Assembly: GCA_949152475.1 (NCBI GenBank)
Contig: OX424555.1
Location: 10,248,868 to 10,312,867, forward strand
DNA from: Terebella lapidaria
Taxonomy: Eukaryota > Annelida > Polychaeta > Terebellida > Terebellidae
Length of the DNA stretch: 64,000 nt
Direction of reading: 5' to 3'
The translations under genes and the position numbers were made by a program. Positions 1-64,000 of the stretch are shown here, piece after piece (the first letter of the stretch is position 1; the number at the start of each line of letters is the position of its first letter). The notes beneath the pieces are model-generated. The model made no database searches and was not told the DNA's origin. It saw only the letters and a program-made list of their open reading frames with translations.

Positions 1-1308
1 AAAAAATATTTAAATTATGTTAATTATGTATCAGTCAGGATTACTTCGAGAAATAAATAAGTTCGCTTCACAGCCACTGTACACATCAGTATAGCAATTG
101 TACGGAGTTCAGACCCTGCTTAATTACAATAAAAAAAATCTACTCATTTCCATCCATCATTAAACGTGAGTTGCTCCTAACCATACGTTTGTCATTAAAT
201 TTGATGTTATTTGCTCAATACTAGCCTGTTACTTGAAATTGATGGATGCAGTGACAATTTGCCGGGTCGACATTTGTCCTCCATACTACACCTTCAGTCA
301 TTATAACCAGTTGTGAAAGGGTACCGGATGATGTTATCGGGTTTGTTTATACATGTACTCCAAAAAATCTCTTTCATTGCCACTATCGAATCCGCTGCTG
401 TTTTGTTCTTTCATGAATGTTGAATTTAACAACGGGCATGCATGATGTTGTGATGTCAGTAATGAGTTTTCTGATGTCAGAAATAAATATCTTCTGCGCA
501 CGTTCAAATTAGTGTGAGACATATGAGCCGCACGGATGTTTCTAGATCGGATTTATTCTCACATCCATTGTAAACTTAATGACAAATGAGCGTTGGTTAT
601 TAAGGTAGAACACATAATATTGGATTTGTTTGTATGTCGATGACAGGGTTTTTGTGTGTGTATCGTATTGACGTCGTGAACATTTAAATTATACGGTTAT
701 TAAATTATCAAGTTATTCACTGTATGGCAGTTGAACATTTAAATTAGACGGTTATGAAATTGTCAAGTTATTCTCGTTTTTCTGTGAAAAATAAAAAATA
801 ATTTAATTCTTTTGCGTCTACAAACAATCTGCCCCATCCATCAATGTCGTAGCATCAATCTCAACGCCAAGTTCAAATTGGATACTATGAGGAGTTTTTA
901 TCATATTTATCATTAAAGTAAATTGCAAAAATTTCTTGGTTTCAAGAGCAGAAACGGAAATTTAGAGAGAGAAATGCCGTCTGATCAGGTGAAGCACGCA
1001 TATGACTTAAGAAAGTTCTATGCATTGCAATAATATGAGCCAAAAGGCTTGACTGAGGGTATCAAACAAAATGTGTGACTGCATGTCAGTTTACAATCTA
1101 TCACCATTTCGGATAAGGACATACTAATATCCCTGATAATGTCAGTGTTGCTTTGGGTTTTGTTCTTCATCCCAAAATGTTATTGTTTAGGTTTGACCTC
1201 GTCATAGCTATGTTGTATTGGTGGTAGGCCTCAGAGATTGATAAATATCTTGTTACTCTCGGGAGTTGCTGACTCAGATAGATAAATAGAGCAAATGAAT
1301 AGAGTGAC
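1..1308. other. AT-rich flank, no gene seen
   Basis: AT-rich sequence beyond the 3' end of the allantoinase gene. I see only short ORFs without coding character, and no repeat structure or RNA gene that I can support. Confidence 0.5.
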
Positions 1309-1882
1309 CTATACTCTGATTTTTCTAACTCGTTTACACTGTTTTTCGCTGATATTTTTGTGGTGCTAAATGGTATCGTTCTATAACTTGGCATGCTTCA
1401 CCTGGGAGTCAAACGGCAATTTTCTACAGAATTTCAGATTTCTATCTCGAAAATTGAGAAAGTTGGTAATCTACCCCAATGTTAAATTTAGCTCTATTAT
1501 TGAATTTCAGGGTCCGCAAAATTTTTTTTGCATTTCCTCGGTTTTCTAGCGGTGCAATCATACGAAATCAACATGTTTGTGTAGAATACACCCAATGTGT
1601 CTTCTGGTCCGAAAATACAATAATACTTCGAATTCTGATGGATAGAGACAGGACCAAACCCTCGAATATGCTCAGATTCTCGAGACCCCGGTTTGGGCTG
1701 AAATTTAACATTGGGGTAGATTGGCAACTTCTTCAATTTTTGCGATAGAAGTATGAAATTCGATAGAAAATTGTCGTTTAACTCCTAGGTGAAGTATCCC
1801 AAGTTATAGAACGATATCATTGAGCATCGCATAAATATCGTCGAAAACCGGTGTAAACAAGTTAGAAAAATCAGAGCATAGC
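1309..1882. mobile_element. Foldback/MITE-like element with ~180-bp inverted arms
   Basis: The left arm (about 1309-1489) and right arm (about 1701-1882) are imperfect inverted copies, roughly 80 percent alike by eye. The innermost parts read CCCCAATGTTAAATTT and AAATTTAACATTGGGG. The spacer of about 210 bp has no meaningful ORF. A fragment related to the left arm, containing GTGATGCTAAATGGTAT, recurs near 51775-51870, so this is a dispersed family. No transposase is present, so it would be non-autonomous. I did not identify target-site duplications. Confidence 0.7.
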
Positions 1883-3740
1883 ACTGATGAACAGATTTTA
1901 TCACGTTTGTTGCTACGTTATACGGTTAGAAAAAAAGTGTATCTCAGAGCTCAGAAAAAGGAACTGTGGGGGTTCGAAGATCAAATGACCTATTTATGTC
2001 AAGGAAATAGTTTTTTCAGGCCTGCTGAAAGATCGGTACATGTTCGAACATTGTGTACTACTGGTAACGCAGGGTTCCAAGGCCAAGTCTGGATATCATG
2101 GAAGTCTGGATATCAGGTATTGTCATGATAAAACATGGAAATGGCGATATACTTGAGTATCGGTTGACGAATTTTTAAGAAAAATTTACGTACATGCCAA
2201 ATTATGACGCATTTAGCATCGTGATGATATGAACAAAAACCGTGTAGCCTAGTCGAGTTAGTAAAATCGTATAGCACATTTGTTCTTTTATTTCAGCTCT
2301 GGTATACGATGTCATGAAAAAGTACCATTATCAATTTCATCACTTGTACTTGTTGTTTATTTACTATTGTACATTATTTATAATATACACCACCACTAGA
2401 AAACAATCATGCTTTATCATGAGGCAAACGAGTTTCAACTTTATCAATAATTCCACATAATCAGAAACATTGAGTAGACACCAGCATCTCCATGATAAAG
2501 CATTTAAATGTTGCTACATTTCAAAGTGGGTATTCACATGCATATGGCGACTTCAGTGGTAATTGTCAGTTTTGAAAATAATTTTGATGCTTTAAACTAT
2601 ACATTCCACCAATAACATTTGTCAGCCCTTGTGCTAATATTTATGTTTCTATACAAACTCAGGCAGTGCTCAAATTAGGCACAAGTGTGACATAAAATAC
2701 GTGTGTGATCAGATCTACTAAATAGACGCCTTACAAGAGCGGATGTGCGCCTCAATTTACTGAAAGCTTAATTCAATTTACTGAGAGCTACCATTGTTTC
2801 ATCTTTGTACTCAAACTCACAAAGTGCATCTGGTGCTTTTGACCAGGGGATCTAACGGAAATCTGACAGAATGTTTTGGTCACAAATGGAGTAAAATGTT
2901 TGATCACTACCCTCCGAGAACGGTTAATATAGAGACCACTTTCATTGCTCCGGTCGTCCATGAAGCCCTTGATCAAAAGGAGTTGCATTGCAAATGACTC
3001 CCCATATGTTACATAGAGTTGATATCACGGTGTACTGCTAGCCTTTTTCATAAATTTTATAATAATGTTCACGACAACGCTCGAATTAGAACAAATCAGG
3101 GAACAAATGTACATATAGGTAACCTGGCTTCATTGAACGAAGTGTCTCCAGAAACGAAGAATCCTTGTCTGCCCTGAAGAAGCCTGTATGTTGTTGGGCT
3201 CAGTGTCATTTCCCAAACTTGTAGCCCTATAAATATACAAAGTCTTGGTGGTAATAGGTTAATATTTGTGTCACACTGTCCTTGTAAATGTTCGTTATCT
3301 TTTTGGTTCCTCATTGTGTAAGAGACACATGCACGTGTATGTTTGAGACATACCGGAGTATTGCAGTCCCGGTGTTATTACGGACGGACTATGCTGATAC
3401 ACATGCTACTATTTGTAGATTGACTACGGATCAGCCGAGTGTAAATGATTGTCCTGGACTGGCCCCTGAGTTCCATGATTTAACTACTATTTTTCCACTG
3501 ATTGACTATGGATCACCACATACCACGATTCATGGCTACACAAGCATAACAAGTGTAGATATCAATTTACCATTACTAGATTTTGATAATTTCAATAACA
3601 AACGTAACATACAATAAAGACCAACCAGATAGTTCATCCAAGGACACACTGGCATACATATGTAATAATGAGGAGCAGACAGTGTGTGATATTGTAGTTG
3701 TTCCTACTGTAATTCAAAGACGCCGAAGAACAACAGTATG
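1883..3740. other. Intergenic AT-rich sequence, no supported gene
   Basis: Contains scattered short ORFs. The longest, about 109 codons at 3288-3617 on the plus strand, has no domain I recognise and no splice context, so I do not call it a gene. No tandem repeat stands out. Confidence 0.4.
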
Positions 3741-4487
3741 TGATATTATTCACTCGATGGTATTCCCACTGTAAGGACACTCCTGATTGGACGATTTGTA
3801 CCACGTGACAATCCTACATACTCAATGTTGGACGGCGAAAGTCTATATTGGACGGCAAAAATGTATATTGGACGGGCGGGTGCTTATCAGCAAATCAGAG
3901 CGTGAGTTACATGTGGGTTTTCCCTCACCCTGGGTTTCTCCTACATTCATTGGTAAATAATATAGCAAATTTATGTTGGATGTTGAGAGTCGTCCAATAT
4001 ACAGTTTACGGGATTCAGAAATGTCATATTGACCTCGGCTGCGCCTCGGCCAATATGACATTCCTTCATCCCGTAAACTGTATATTGGACTCCTCAACAT
4101 CCAATATTTGTATAATATTATTCACTCGGTGGTATTCTCAATGTAAGGACACTCCTGATTAGACGATTTGTACCACGTGACCATCCTACATACTCTATAT
4201 TGGACGGCTAAAGTCTATATTGGACGGCAAAAATGTATATTGGACGATGTTGTGTTTATCAGCCAATCAGAGCGCGTGCTACATGTAGGTTTTCCCGACT
4301 CTGGGTTTCTCCTACATTCATTGGTAAATAATATAGCAAATGTTGGATGTTGAGAGTCGTCCAATATACAGTTTACGGGATTCAGAAATGTCATATTGAC
4401 CTCGGCTGGCGCCTCGGCCAATATGACATTTCTTCATCCCGTAAACTGTATATTGGACTCCTCAACATCCAATATTTGTATAATGTC
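3741..4487. repeat. Two tandem copies (~372 bp) of a hairpin MITE
   Basis: Two adjacent copies (about 3741-4112 and 4113-4487) with a period of about 372 bp. Each starts with repeated TATATTGGACGGC motifs, contains a CCAATCAGAGCG-like box, and ends in a long perfect-looking hairpin. Hairpin 1 has arms 3975-4041 and 4042-4107; hairpin 2 has arms about 4341-4406 and 4407-4470. The arms include ATACAGTTTACGGGAT and its complement and meet at a GC-rich tip. Short ORFs here are by-products of the palindrome. A 16-bp poly-C run follows at about 4518. Confidence 0.75.
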
Positions 4488-5204
4488 AGTTATGTACACA
4501 CTACACGCCCAATTTTACCCCCCCCCCCCCCCCCCGACACACACAGAATGCTGTATATCAGGTTTGTTTTTTGGTATCACCAAAGATTGATACATCATAT
4601 CCAACAATCACGTAATTATGCTTTTAATATGTGAAAACGCTATCTTCTACCTTTCGTTTCAAATTTTCCACATCATTTCCCTGCTGTCGTTCACTTCTGA
4701 ACATTTGAATGTGACGTCAGCGAACCGGTTTTTTTTTTTGGAATAGAATCAATTTCGCTGGCCTTCAAAATCTGGTCGATGTCATTAAATATCATAATCT
4801 GATGACCTACATCCGATGGCTATCGATACCATGCGTCTCGACTTACCCAATCCTGGAATTTCATTTTACCAGCCACAACATATTGGACATGGATGCCAAC
4901 AATATATCTGAGTATGTTGGATGCGATCAATCAATATCATGACCCGAGACAGCTGCGGCGCCCCGATAACCAGGTTCAGTTAGGCTGGGAACGGGGTGTC
5001 GGGCTACACGTGTGCCTGATGGCTGTATCCGTCGACATCTACATAGCAAGTCTCCGTTTTACAGATGTAGGTGCGTGTAGCATTGCCTCTTGCGTATATA
5101 TACTGCACTAAATAGATCTTCAGATGCCTAAATGCAACATACGTATACAATATTTTGATGACATAGCTCTTCCAGCTAATCCACTCACAAAATGACAACT
5201 ACAA
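4488..5204. other. Intergenic sequence with a poly-C run
   Basis: Contains the poly-C tract near 4518-4533 and otherwise unremarkable sequence up to the inferred 3' end of the allantoinase transcript. No gene is seen. Confidence 0.4.
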
Positions 5205-5223
5205 AATATAGATCAATCACATT

Positions 5224-5229
5224 TTTATT
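5224..5229 (-). promoter_or_regulatory. Candidate poly(A) signal of the allantoinase gene
   Basis: AATAAA on the minus strand (TTTATT on plus), about 385 bases past the stop codon at 5611. It is the first clear canonical hexamer I see downstream of the last coding exon. This would give a 3' UTR of roughly 400 nt. Confidence 0.5.
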
Positions 5230-5610
5230 GCTTTTGTAAAACCGATAAAATATACCAGATCTACAATTTGCGATCAATATATAGGCCTACATCTATACAT
5301 CTATTTAGGCACCTTTTGGAACAATAGAATACATACGTGGTACATACATAGTGTGGATGATGAATACAAACAGATTTGTAAATATACACCTCCTGTATAG
5401 CTTGATTGTACAGTCAATTACATAACATCTAAGTGCAGAAGTAGGTGTTCACCTTATCCTCTGGTGTCCACATTGGTGACCGCCTTAGCACCAACATCAA
5501 AGTCAAAATGATATGGTAATATAACGGTATGCGTGTTCGTCAAACACGCGTGTTTGCAAAATGAAAAAAAAATTCACATTCATATGTGCTGATTCATCCC
5601 CAGAAGACCT

Positions 5611-58956
<53,346 letters not shown>

Positions 58957-59098
58957 GGCTGCACGCCTGTATACGTGTCCGTGCTATGTACGGAGAGCGA
59001 ACTGTGCCTGAGCCAGGTATAACCAGGCCTGCTGTTGCCTGATATCGATCCGTGTGTAGGCCACCTGCGACCGCTCTGGTTCGTCCGAGCTATGTGTC

Positions 59099-59104
59099 TA
59101 TATA
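59099..59104 (-). promoter_or_regulatory. Possible TATA element upstream of allantoinase ATG
   Basis: TATATA about 145 bases upstream of the ATG at 58956, giving a plausible start near 59070. Based on position only. Confidence 0.25.
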
Positions 59105-59592
59105 CACACCTACACGTAGGCCCCATTTATTGCTGTTATCACTCTACCAAATCATTATCGTCTGGAATTATCGTTCACTTTCTTTAAGCCACGATAGATA
59201 ACGCTATCAGTCAGCTAATTGTTGATATTATATTATTTGTATAGCGGATCATTCCAGGGGGAGAAAAAGCTAGGAGAGCAGGAGGGTGGCGGGGGCATTG
59301 CCTGGTCTTCATAGATCTTGTGCTATTTATTTACTTCCGAAAATAGTTTTCTTGCAAGTGTGTTGATCTGTTATGGGAAATGCAAACGAGGCGACATCGT
59401 CCAAGATCATATTTATGCGCTTTGCAAAATTACTTTCAAATGTGTGCATTGCCAACAAATTCACACATTTAAGTGAGAAAGAATAATGTTTCGGGTGCGA
59501 TAGTATCGTATCAATATTAGACTTTCTATACAGCTTCGAAATAGGTTGAACAATTTCCATGAATCTACATAGAAAATTGTATCATAAATATC

Positions 59593-59834
59593 CTAAAGTA
59601 GATCACAGCGAAAACATTCCTGTGGACATTCAATGAGGGACTTGAATTTGTCCTTGTGGTTAATGGCCCACGCCTTTTCCTTCTTGGCCTTGATGGCCGT
59701 GTCAATGGTGACAGTGTCTCTATGTAGCGGGACCCACATGGGCTCACTATTAACCACGGGAACATATCTGGCACTCAGGTTGTCCAGAATCTGGATCGTG
59801 TCTGGAGATGTTGATGGATTGCCTTCAAAGACGC
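59593..59834 (-). CDS. 3'-terminal exon of an unrecognised gene
   Basis: Acceptor TTTAG, 79 sense codons, TAG at 59595-59593. The protein begins VFEGNPSTSPDTIQILDNLS and ends QECFRCDLL, with good codon usage and charged helices (IKAKKEKAWAINHKDKFK). It joins the upstream exon (60111-59932) through a ~97-bp intron in matching phase. I do not recognise the family; it could be a host gene or a domesticated element. It is divergent from nothing nearby: it lies upstream of allantoinase on the same strand. Confidence 0.5.
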
Positions 59835-59931
59835 CTAAACCAATACATAATAGGAATGCAATCTGATGCGGTTCATAAATACTGAGTTGAAATTATATCT
59901 TTGACAAAGGAAGATGGGAACCAAGATTCAC

Positions 59932-60111
59932 TATCCATCTCATCTGTGTGGTCATGGGGAGTATGCCAAACAACTTCTCTCTCAAGTACCCGCTCCACCT
60001 CCTGGCATGCATTGCGACGCTCTTCAGAGAAATCCTCGTTGATCGGGAGAAACACCTGACAGTCAAGTTCCGCCGCATCTCTGCCCAGATCAAGGCCAGC
60101 ACTCGGTTCAT
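59932..60111 (-). CDS. Penultimate exon of the same unrecognised gene
   Basis: Acceptor AACAG, 59 codons (EPSAGLDLGRDAAELDCQVF ... HDHTDEMD), donor GTGAAT, phase 1. It joins the next exon as D-S-V-F-E-G. Acidic and helical. If the donor is not used, the frame runs on for 15 codons to a stop (ISTQYL). Confidence 0.45.
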
Positions 60112-60224
60112 CTGTTCATGGTTTGACCCGAAATATTTGCACATTTATCATATAGTTGCATTTATGGGATCTATATAGACTATGTTTTTGGCTGCAAAGG
60201 CCAAGGCCTTGATGTGCCTTGGTG

Positions 60225-60770
60225 TATAGCGTGTGACGTGAACAGCACATTATCAAAGGTGATGCTGCAGCCAGAGGGACGAAATCGGGCAAAGATCTCA
60301 GAAGGGTGGTCTGCTAAGAGCGACTCAACAGGCTTAGGCGTCGTGACAACCGGGAGCGAAACGTCAGGCTGGGAGGTCTGAGCAGCCTTAGGTAACCTGA
60401 CTGTCTGGGGGTTCTGGGCAGTCTGGAGTGACGTGACTGGATCGAGTGAGGCCGGGCCAACCTGGATCAGCTCGACAGGCTGGGGCATCGGGACGTTCTG
60501 AAGCAACACCACAGACTGGGAGGCCTGGGCTGCTCTGAGCGACTTGACTGGATGGGAGACCTGGGCAGCCTGGAATGACTCGACAGGCTTGGGGATCCGG
60601 AACTGGGAGGTTGGGGCAACCTAAGGAAGTCGACAGGCTGGGGCGTTCGAGCAGTTTGGACCAATTTGCTAGACTGGGGAGATGAGGCAGCCTTGAGCGA
60701 CCAGGCAGTTTGAGGGATACGGGTAACGTCAAGCTACTCGAGAGTCTGGGGCATCTTGGAAACTTGGAGC
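60225..60770 (-). repeat. Coding-like minisatellite rich in PQPVxLL motifs
   Basis: On the minus strand, units of CCCCAGCCTGTCGA with GACTGCCCAG recur every 30-50 bases. They encode Pro/Gln/Val motifs such as MPQPVELI, NPQTVRLP and TPKPVESL. The frame shifts along the array, so it is probably a degenerate repeat within, or hitch-hiking on, the unrecognised gene. Confidence 0.5.
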
Positions 60771-61041
60771 GATTCTGTACTATCAGCAGTAAACGTCAAG
60801 GTGCCCTGAAAATATGTATACTAGTATATTGTAATATACCAATGAAAAGCGTACATTAGTTATAGGGTCATTGGTCCCATACTTCTACTTCTGGTTTCCA
60901 TTGACGAACACGCCTGTCAAACCCCTTTCTCATGGTGTCTCGCACTGTGCACTCCTTGAGAGACAAAGTTGTTGCTTCAGGAAAAATATTTTCCAATATT
61001 TTTTTACAATATTGTGCTATTTTGTAGTACACTCTGGACAA

Positions 61042-61206
61042 TTACCCCACCATCAGCGAACTAGCAACAACCAGGGCTTTCTTCGCTGCTGAGAAATTGA
61101 AGACCAGGGCTGTGAAACAACTCCTATACTTGGCCATCTCCAAGTATTTCACTGTCCTGCCTTCAAAGTTGTCCTGGTCTTCTTCATTTTTGAGGTCGGC
61201 ATGGGG
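61042..61206 (-). CDS. Exon-like fragment upstream in the unrecognised gene
   Basis: Minus-strand frame PHADLKNEEDQDNFEGRTVK ... KKALVVASSLMVG, with a possible donor GG|GTAATT at its end. No clear acceptor. Composition is coding-like; family unknown. It is separated from the next exon by the minisatellite. Confidence 0.3.
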   Translation of the reverse strand, partial: PHADLKNEEDQDNFEGRTVKYLEMAKYRSCFTALVFNFSAAKKALVVASSLMVG

Positions 61207-61319
61207 AGATTAAAGTAAAAGGTCCATTCTATCATGTAACGGTATTGATAAAACTTATTAGAGATTTTTTATCCATTCTTTTAGAAAGTTACGGATATGC
61301 ATTTCATTACTTTATATTA

Positions 61320-62749
61320 GGTTACCGGACCTATGGTCCGATAACCTATTGGCATGGCGTTGCGTCCGTCGTCCGTCGTCGTCCGTCGTCGTCGTCGTCG
61401 TCCACATTTTTATCTTTTTTGTTTACAGGCGAATTTTTCTGAAATTTTGCACAAAAATACTTAAAAATAATTCAAGAAGGAGGTATTTTTTAGTTTTTTG
61501 ATTTTCGCATTTTTTTCAAAATGGCGGCCGTTTTCGACGAAAAATGCCTGATTTTGGACTTTGGCGGCCATTTTCTCAAAATCTGTTCAGTAATTTTTTT
61601 TCTTTTTGATAAATAACACTCCTCATATGTACTCCTATTTTGTCTATAAATTTCGTTGCGCTTGAATCGCTCGAAGTGGGCCATTTTGGCCCAAACTCGG
61701 CTCAAATGGGACTTTCCCATGTTAAATTCTCCTATGCTTTATAATGGGACACATTATGCCTAATATCTCACTTGATATTGAGATTAGAGACTAGGAGTCA
61801 ATTGTGGACCTATAGGAAATGATATATGCTGAATATTCTCGTGACCTTGAATTTGACCTTTGACCTCACTTTCAAGGTCAGAGCACAAAATGGCTTATAT
61901 CTCGCTTATTATCGACTCTACAGCTTAGGAATCAATTGTGGACATATAGGAAATGATATATTCTGAATATTCTCGTGACCTTGAATTTGACCTCTGACCT
62001 CAATTTCAAGGTCAGAGCACAAAATGGCTTATATCTCGCTTATTATCGACTCTACAGCTTAGGAATCACTTGTGGACATATAGGAAATGATATATGCTGA
62101 ATATTCTGATGACCTTGAATTTGACCTTCGACCTCATTTTCAAGGTCACAGGACAAAATGGCTAATATCTCGCTTGTTATCGACTTTACAGCTTAGCAAT
62201 CAATTATGAACATATAGGAAATGATATATGCAGATTATTGTCATGACCTTGAATTTGACCTTTGACCTCATTTTCAAGGTCACAGGACAAAATGGCTAAT
62301 ATCTCACTTATTATCGATTTTACAGCTTAGGAATCAATTGTGGACATATAGGAAATGATATATGCTGAATATTCTCGTGACCTTGAATTTGACCTCTGAC
62401 CTCATTTCCAAGGTCCAAGGACAAACTGGCTCATATCTTGCTCCTCTATTGACTGTATGGCTTGGGAATCAATTGTGGACATGATATGCATGATAAAGAA
62501 AATGATATACACTGAATATTTTGATGACCTTGAATTTGACCTTTGCCCCTTCATTTTCAAGGCTACAGCATAAAATTGCTAATATCTCTCTGATTATTGA
62601 ACTTACAGCTTAGCAATCAACTGTGGACATGATATATGCTTAATATTATATATGCTGAATATTCTCTTGACCTTGAATTCAACCAGTGACCTGGATAATA
62701 CCTAAAATATTAAACATTGTCCGGTAACCTATCTTTGGCCCTTGGCCTA
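61320..62749 (+). mobile_element. GGTTACCGG-type repeat element (copy 2)
   Basis: Same structure as 49397-51770: start hairpin GGTTACCGGACC/GGTCCGATAACC, longer GTC microsatellite (61365-61401), AATGGCGGCCGTTTTCGACG block, and about six 134-bp units. It ends GTCCGGTAACC (62719-62729) with a terminal TTGGCCCTTGGCC hairpin. The 11-bp ends GGTTACCGGAC and GTCCGGTAACC form an inverted pair. Confidence 0.85.
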
Positions 62750-62828
62750 ATTTTTCTACTTGTTGTCGAATGGTTATGAATGTTTGCCCATTATCACATT
62801 ATATAATCAGTACCAATAGCAGAATATT

Positions 62829-63415
62829 ACGGAGCCCCTGAGGTGACATACCGAAAATATTTATTAATCTGTGCGCACGGTTTACCAATCCGTGCGCACG
62901 GTTTACCAAACCGTGCGCACGAATTACCAAACCGTGCGCACAATTTAACAATTCGTGGCCACGAATTAACAATCCGTGGGCACGATTTACTAATTCGTGG
63001 GCACGAAATACTAATTCGTGCCCACGAATTGGTAAATCATGCCCACGGATTAGTTATACCAATCTGTGGCCACGAAATACTAATTCGTGCGCACGAATTG
63101 TTAAATCGTGCCCACGAATTATTAAATCGTGCCCACGGATTGTTAAATCATGCCCACAGATTAGTTAAGGTAATCCGTGCGCACGGTTTACCAATTCGTG
63201 GCCACGGTTTACTAATTCGTGCGCACGGTTTACTAATTCGTGCGCACAGTTTACTAATTCGTGCGCACGGTTTACTAATTCGCGGCCACGGTTTACTAAT
63301 TCGTGCGCACGGTTTACTAATTCGTGGCCACGGTTTACTAATTCGTGCGCACGGTTTACTAATTCGTGCGCACGGATTAATAAATATATCTGGTATGTCA
63401 CCTCAGGGGCTCCGT
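62829..63415. mobile_element. 587-bp TIR element filled with 21-bp GTGSSCAC palindromic repeats
   Basis: Perfect 24-bp terminal inverted repeats (start ACGGAGCCCCTGAGG, end CCTCAGGGGCTCCGT) are flanked by AGAATATT (62821-62828) and AGAATATC (63416-63423). This is an 8-bp near-duplication as in hAT-type insertions. The interior is about 25 units of ~21 bp, TTTACTAATTC plus GTGCGCACGG. The palindromic core varies as GTGCGCAC, GTGGCCAC, GTGCCCAC or GTGGGCAC. Unit orientation switches in the middle. The long open frames on both strands come from the 21-bp period. Confidence 0.85.
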
Positions 63416-63423
63416 AGAATATC

Positions 63424-63669
63424 ATAAGGCATGGAATCGAAATGTTTTATGAGGGTTCTTTCGTGGAACTTAACATTGAATTATTAAAGTGGTATAAAAG
63501 TTTTTTCTTGGTATAAATTTAAGAAGGATATACCATGACTAAAGATAACACTTACGTAGCCTTTATGGGGTAGGGGTCTGGGGCCCGTTCAGGGGCCAAT
63601 AATTTAGATCACAGAATATGAAAAAAAAAACCCGGCTTCAGGGGCACTTGAGCACGGCCGAAACGTCTG
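63424..63669. other. Flanking sequence, no gene seen
   Basis: AT-rich, nothing recognised. Confidence 0.4.
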
Positions 63670-63997
63670 CCGAGACGGCATTGCCTGAATTCAAATTTTG
63701 TTCACAATAATTTTAGCCAGAGCACTCATTTTCTATTTTTAATGAAATGGTAAGGTTTCATGTTGTCCAATGTACAGGGGTGAATCCATGATTTAGGTGT
63801 GAGGGGCGTAGATATGTCTTTGAAAATGAGGGGGGGATCGGTCTGGGACCTGTTGAAGGGCTACAAAACCAGAGCCTGTTGTATGTTTTGTGCTAGATTC
63901 CAATCATTCTCCTGAGTATAAATTGCACTTGAATACCCTTTCATGCTCCGGCTAGAATAATTGTAAAAAAAATTGATTTGAGGCAAGGCCGTCTCGG
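63670..63997. mobile_element. ~330-bp MITE with 48-bp inverted ends
   Basis: Left end 63670-63718 (CCGAGACGGCATTGCCTG...) and right end 63950-63997 (...GGCAAGGCCGTCTCGG) are inverted, mildly diverged copies. No ORF. Confidence 0.7.
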
Positions 63998-64000
63998 TGG

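Noticed and set aside
3288..3617. 109-codon ORF
   Set aside because: No recognisable domain, no splice or promoter context, in AT-rich intergenic DNA.
62843..63427. 194-codon ORF with RAHGL repeats and an 86-codon antisense partner
   Set aside because: Direct consequence of a 21-bp palindromic tandem repeat inside a TIR element.

Overview
The window looks like nuclear DNA of a marine invertebrate, most likely a mollusc or related lophotrochozoan. The reasons are spliced coding exons with GT-AG introns, tRNA-derived SINEs, foldback/MITE elements, large tandem satellites and a Ty3/gypsy retrotransposon. The taxon is inferred, since no marker gene fixes the species.

The host gene that organises the window is a complete allantoinase on the minus strand. 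I could assemble it from 11 coding exons between 58956 (ATG) and 5611 (stop). The exons sum to 1371 nt, which is 456 codons plus stop in one uninterrupted frame. Every junction is GT-AG, and all six residues expected to hold the binuclear metal centre are present. Intron 4 is about 34.2 kb and intron 5 about 14.1 kb. A single 43-bp micro-exon (21531-21573) lies between them and carries one of the metal-ligand histidines. Almost everything else between 7.5 and 55.8 kb is intronic repeat DNA.

Layout: 1-5.2 kb holds the downstream flank with a foldback element and a duplicated hairpin MITE. 5.2-7.5 kb holds allantoinase exons 6-11 and a poly(A) signal. 7.64-20.16 kb holds a 12.5-kb Ty3/gypsy-type LTR element on the plus strand, antisense to the gene. 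Its 749-bp LTRs are nearly identical. Gag and pol are broken, but an 891-codon ORF (ORF3) in the env position is intact. 21.53 kb holds the micro-exon. 21.86-30.03 kb holds an 8.2-kb foldback structure with inverted arrays of a ~97-bp repeat. 30-33 kb holds small hairpin/MITE elements. 33.2-47.1 kb holds about 14 kb of a 31-bp satellite with SINE insertions that were co-amplified. 47.3-48.3 kb holds plus-strand exon-like fragments. 49.4-51.8 kb holds a repeat element loaded with perfect DR1-type nuclear-receptor motifs, with a second copy at 61.3-62.7 kb. 52-55 kb holds minisatellites and a TA-rich family. 55.8-59.0 kb holds allantoinase exons 1-4. 59.6-61.2 kb holds exons of an unrecognised minus-strand gene. 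62.8-63.4 kb holds a TIR element filled with 21-bp palindromic units, and a partial MITE runs to the end of the window.

The most unusual item is the retroelement. It is recently inserted, judging by LTR identity, and is defective for reverse transcriptase. It has kept a full-length accessory protein with a Cys/His cluster and an ideal six-heptad leucine zipper. The sense-strand pentamer TCGGC is strongly enriched across it in all three reading frames. Coordinates and repeat counts were read by eye; no homology search was possible.
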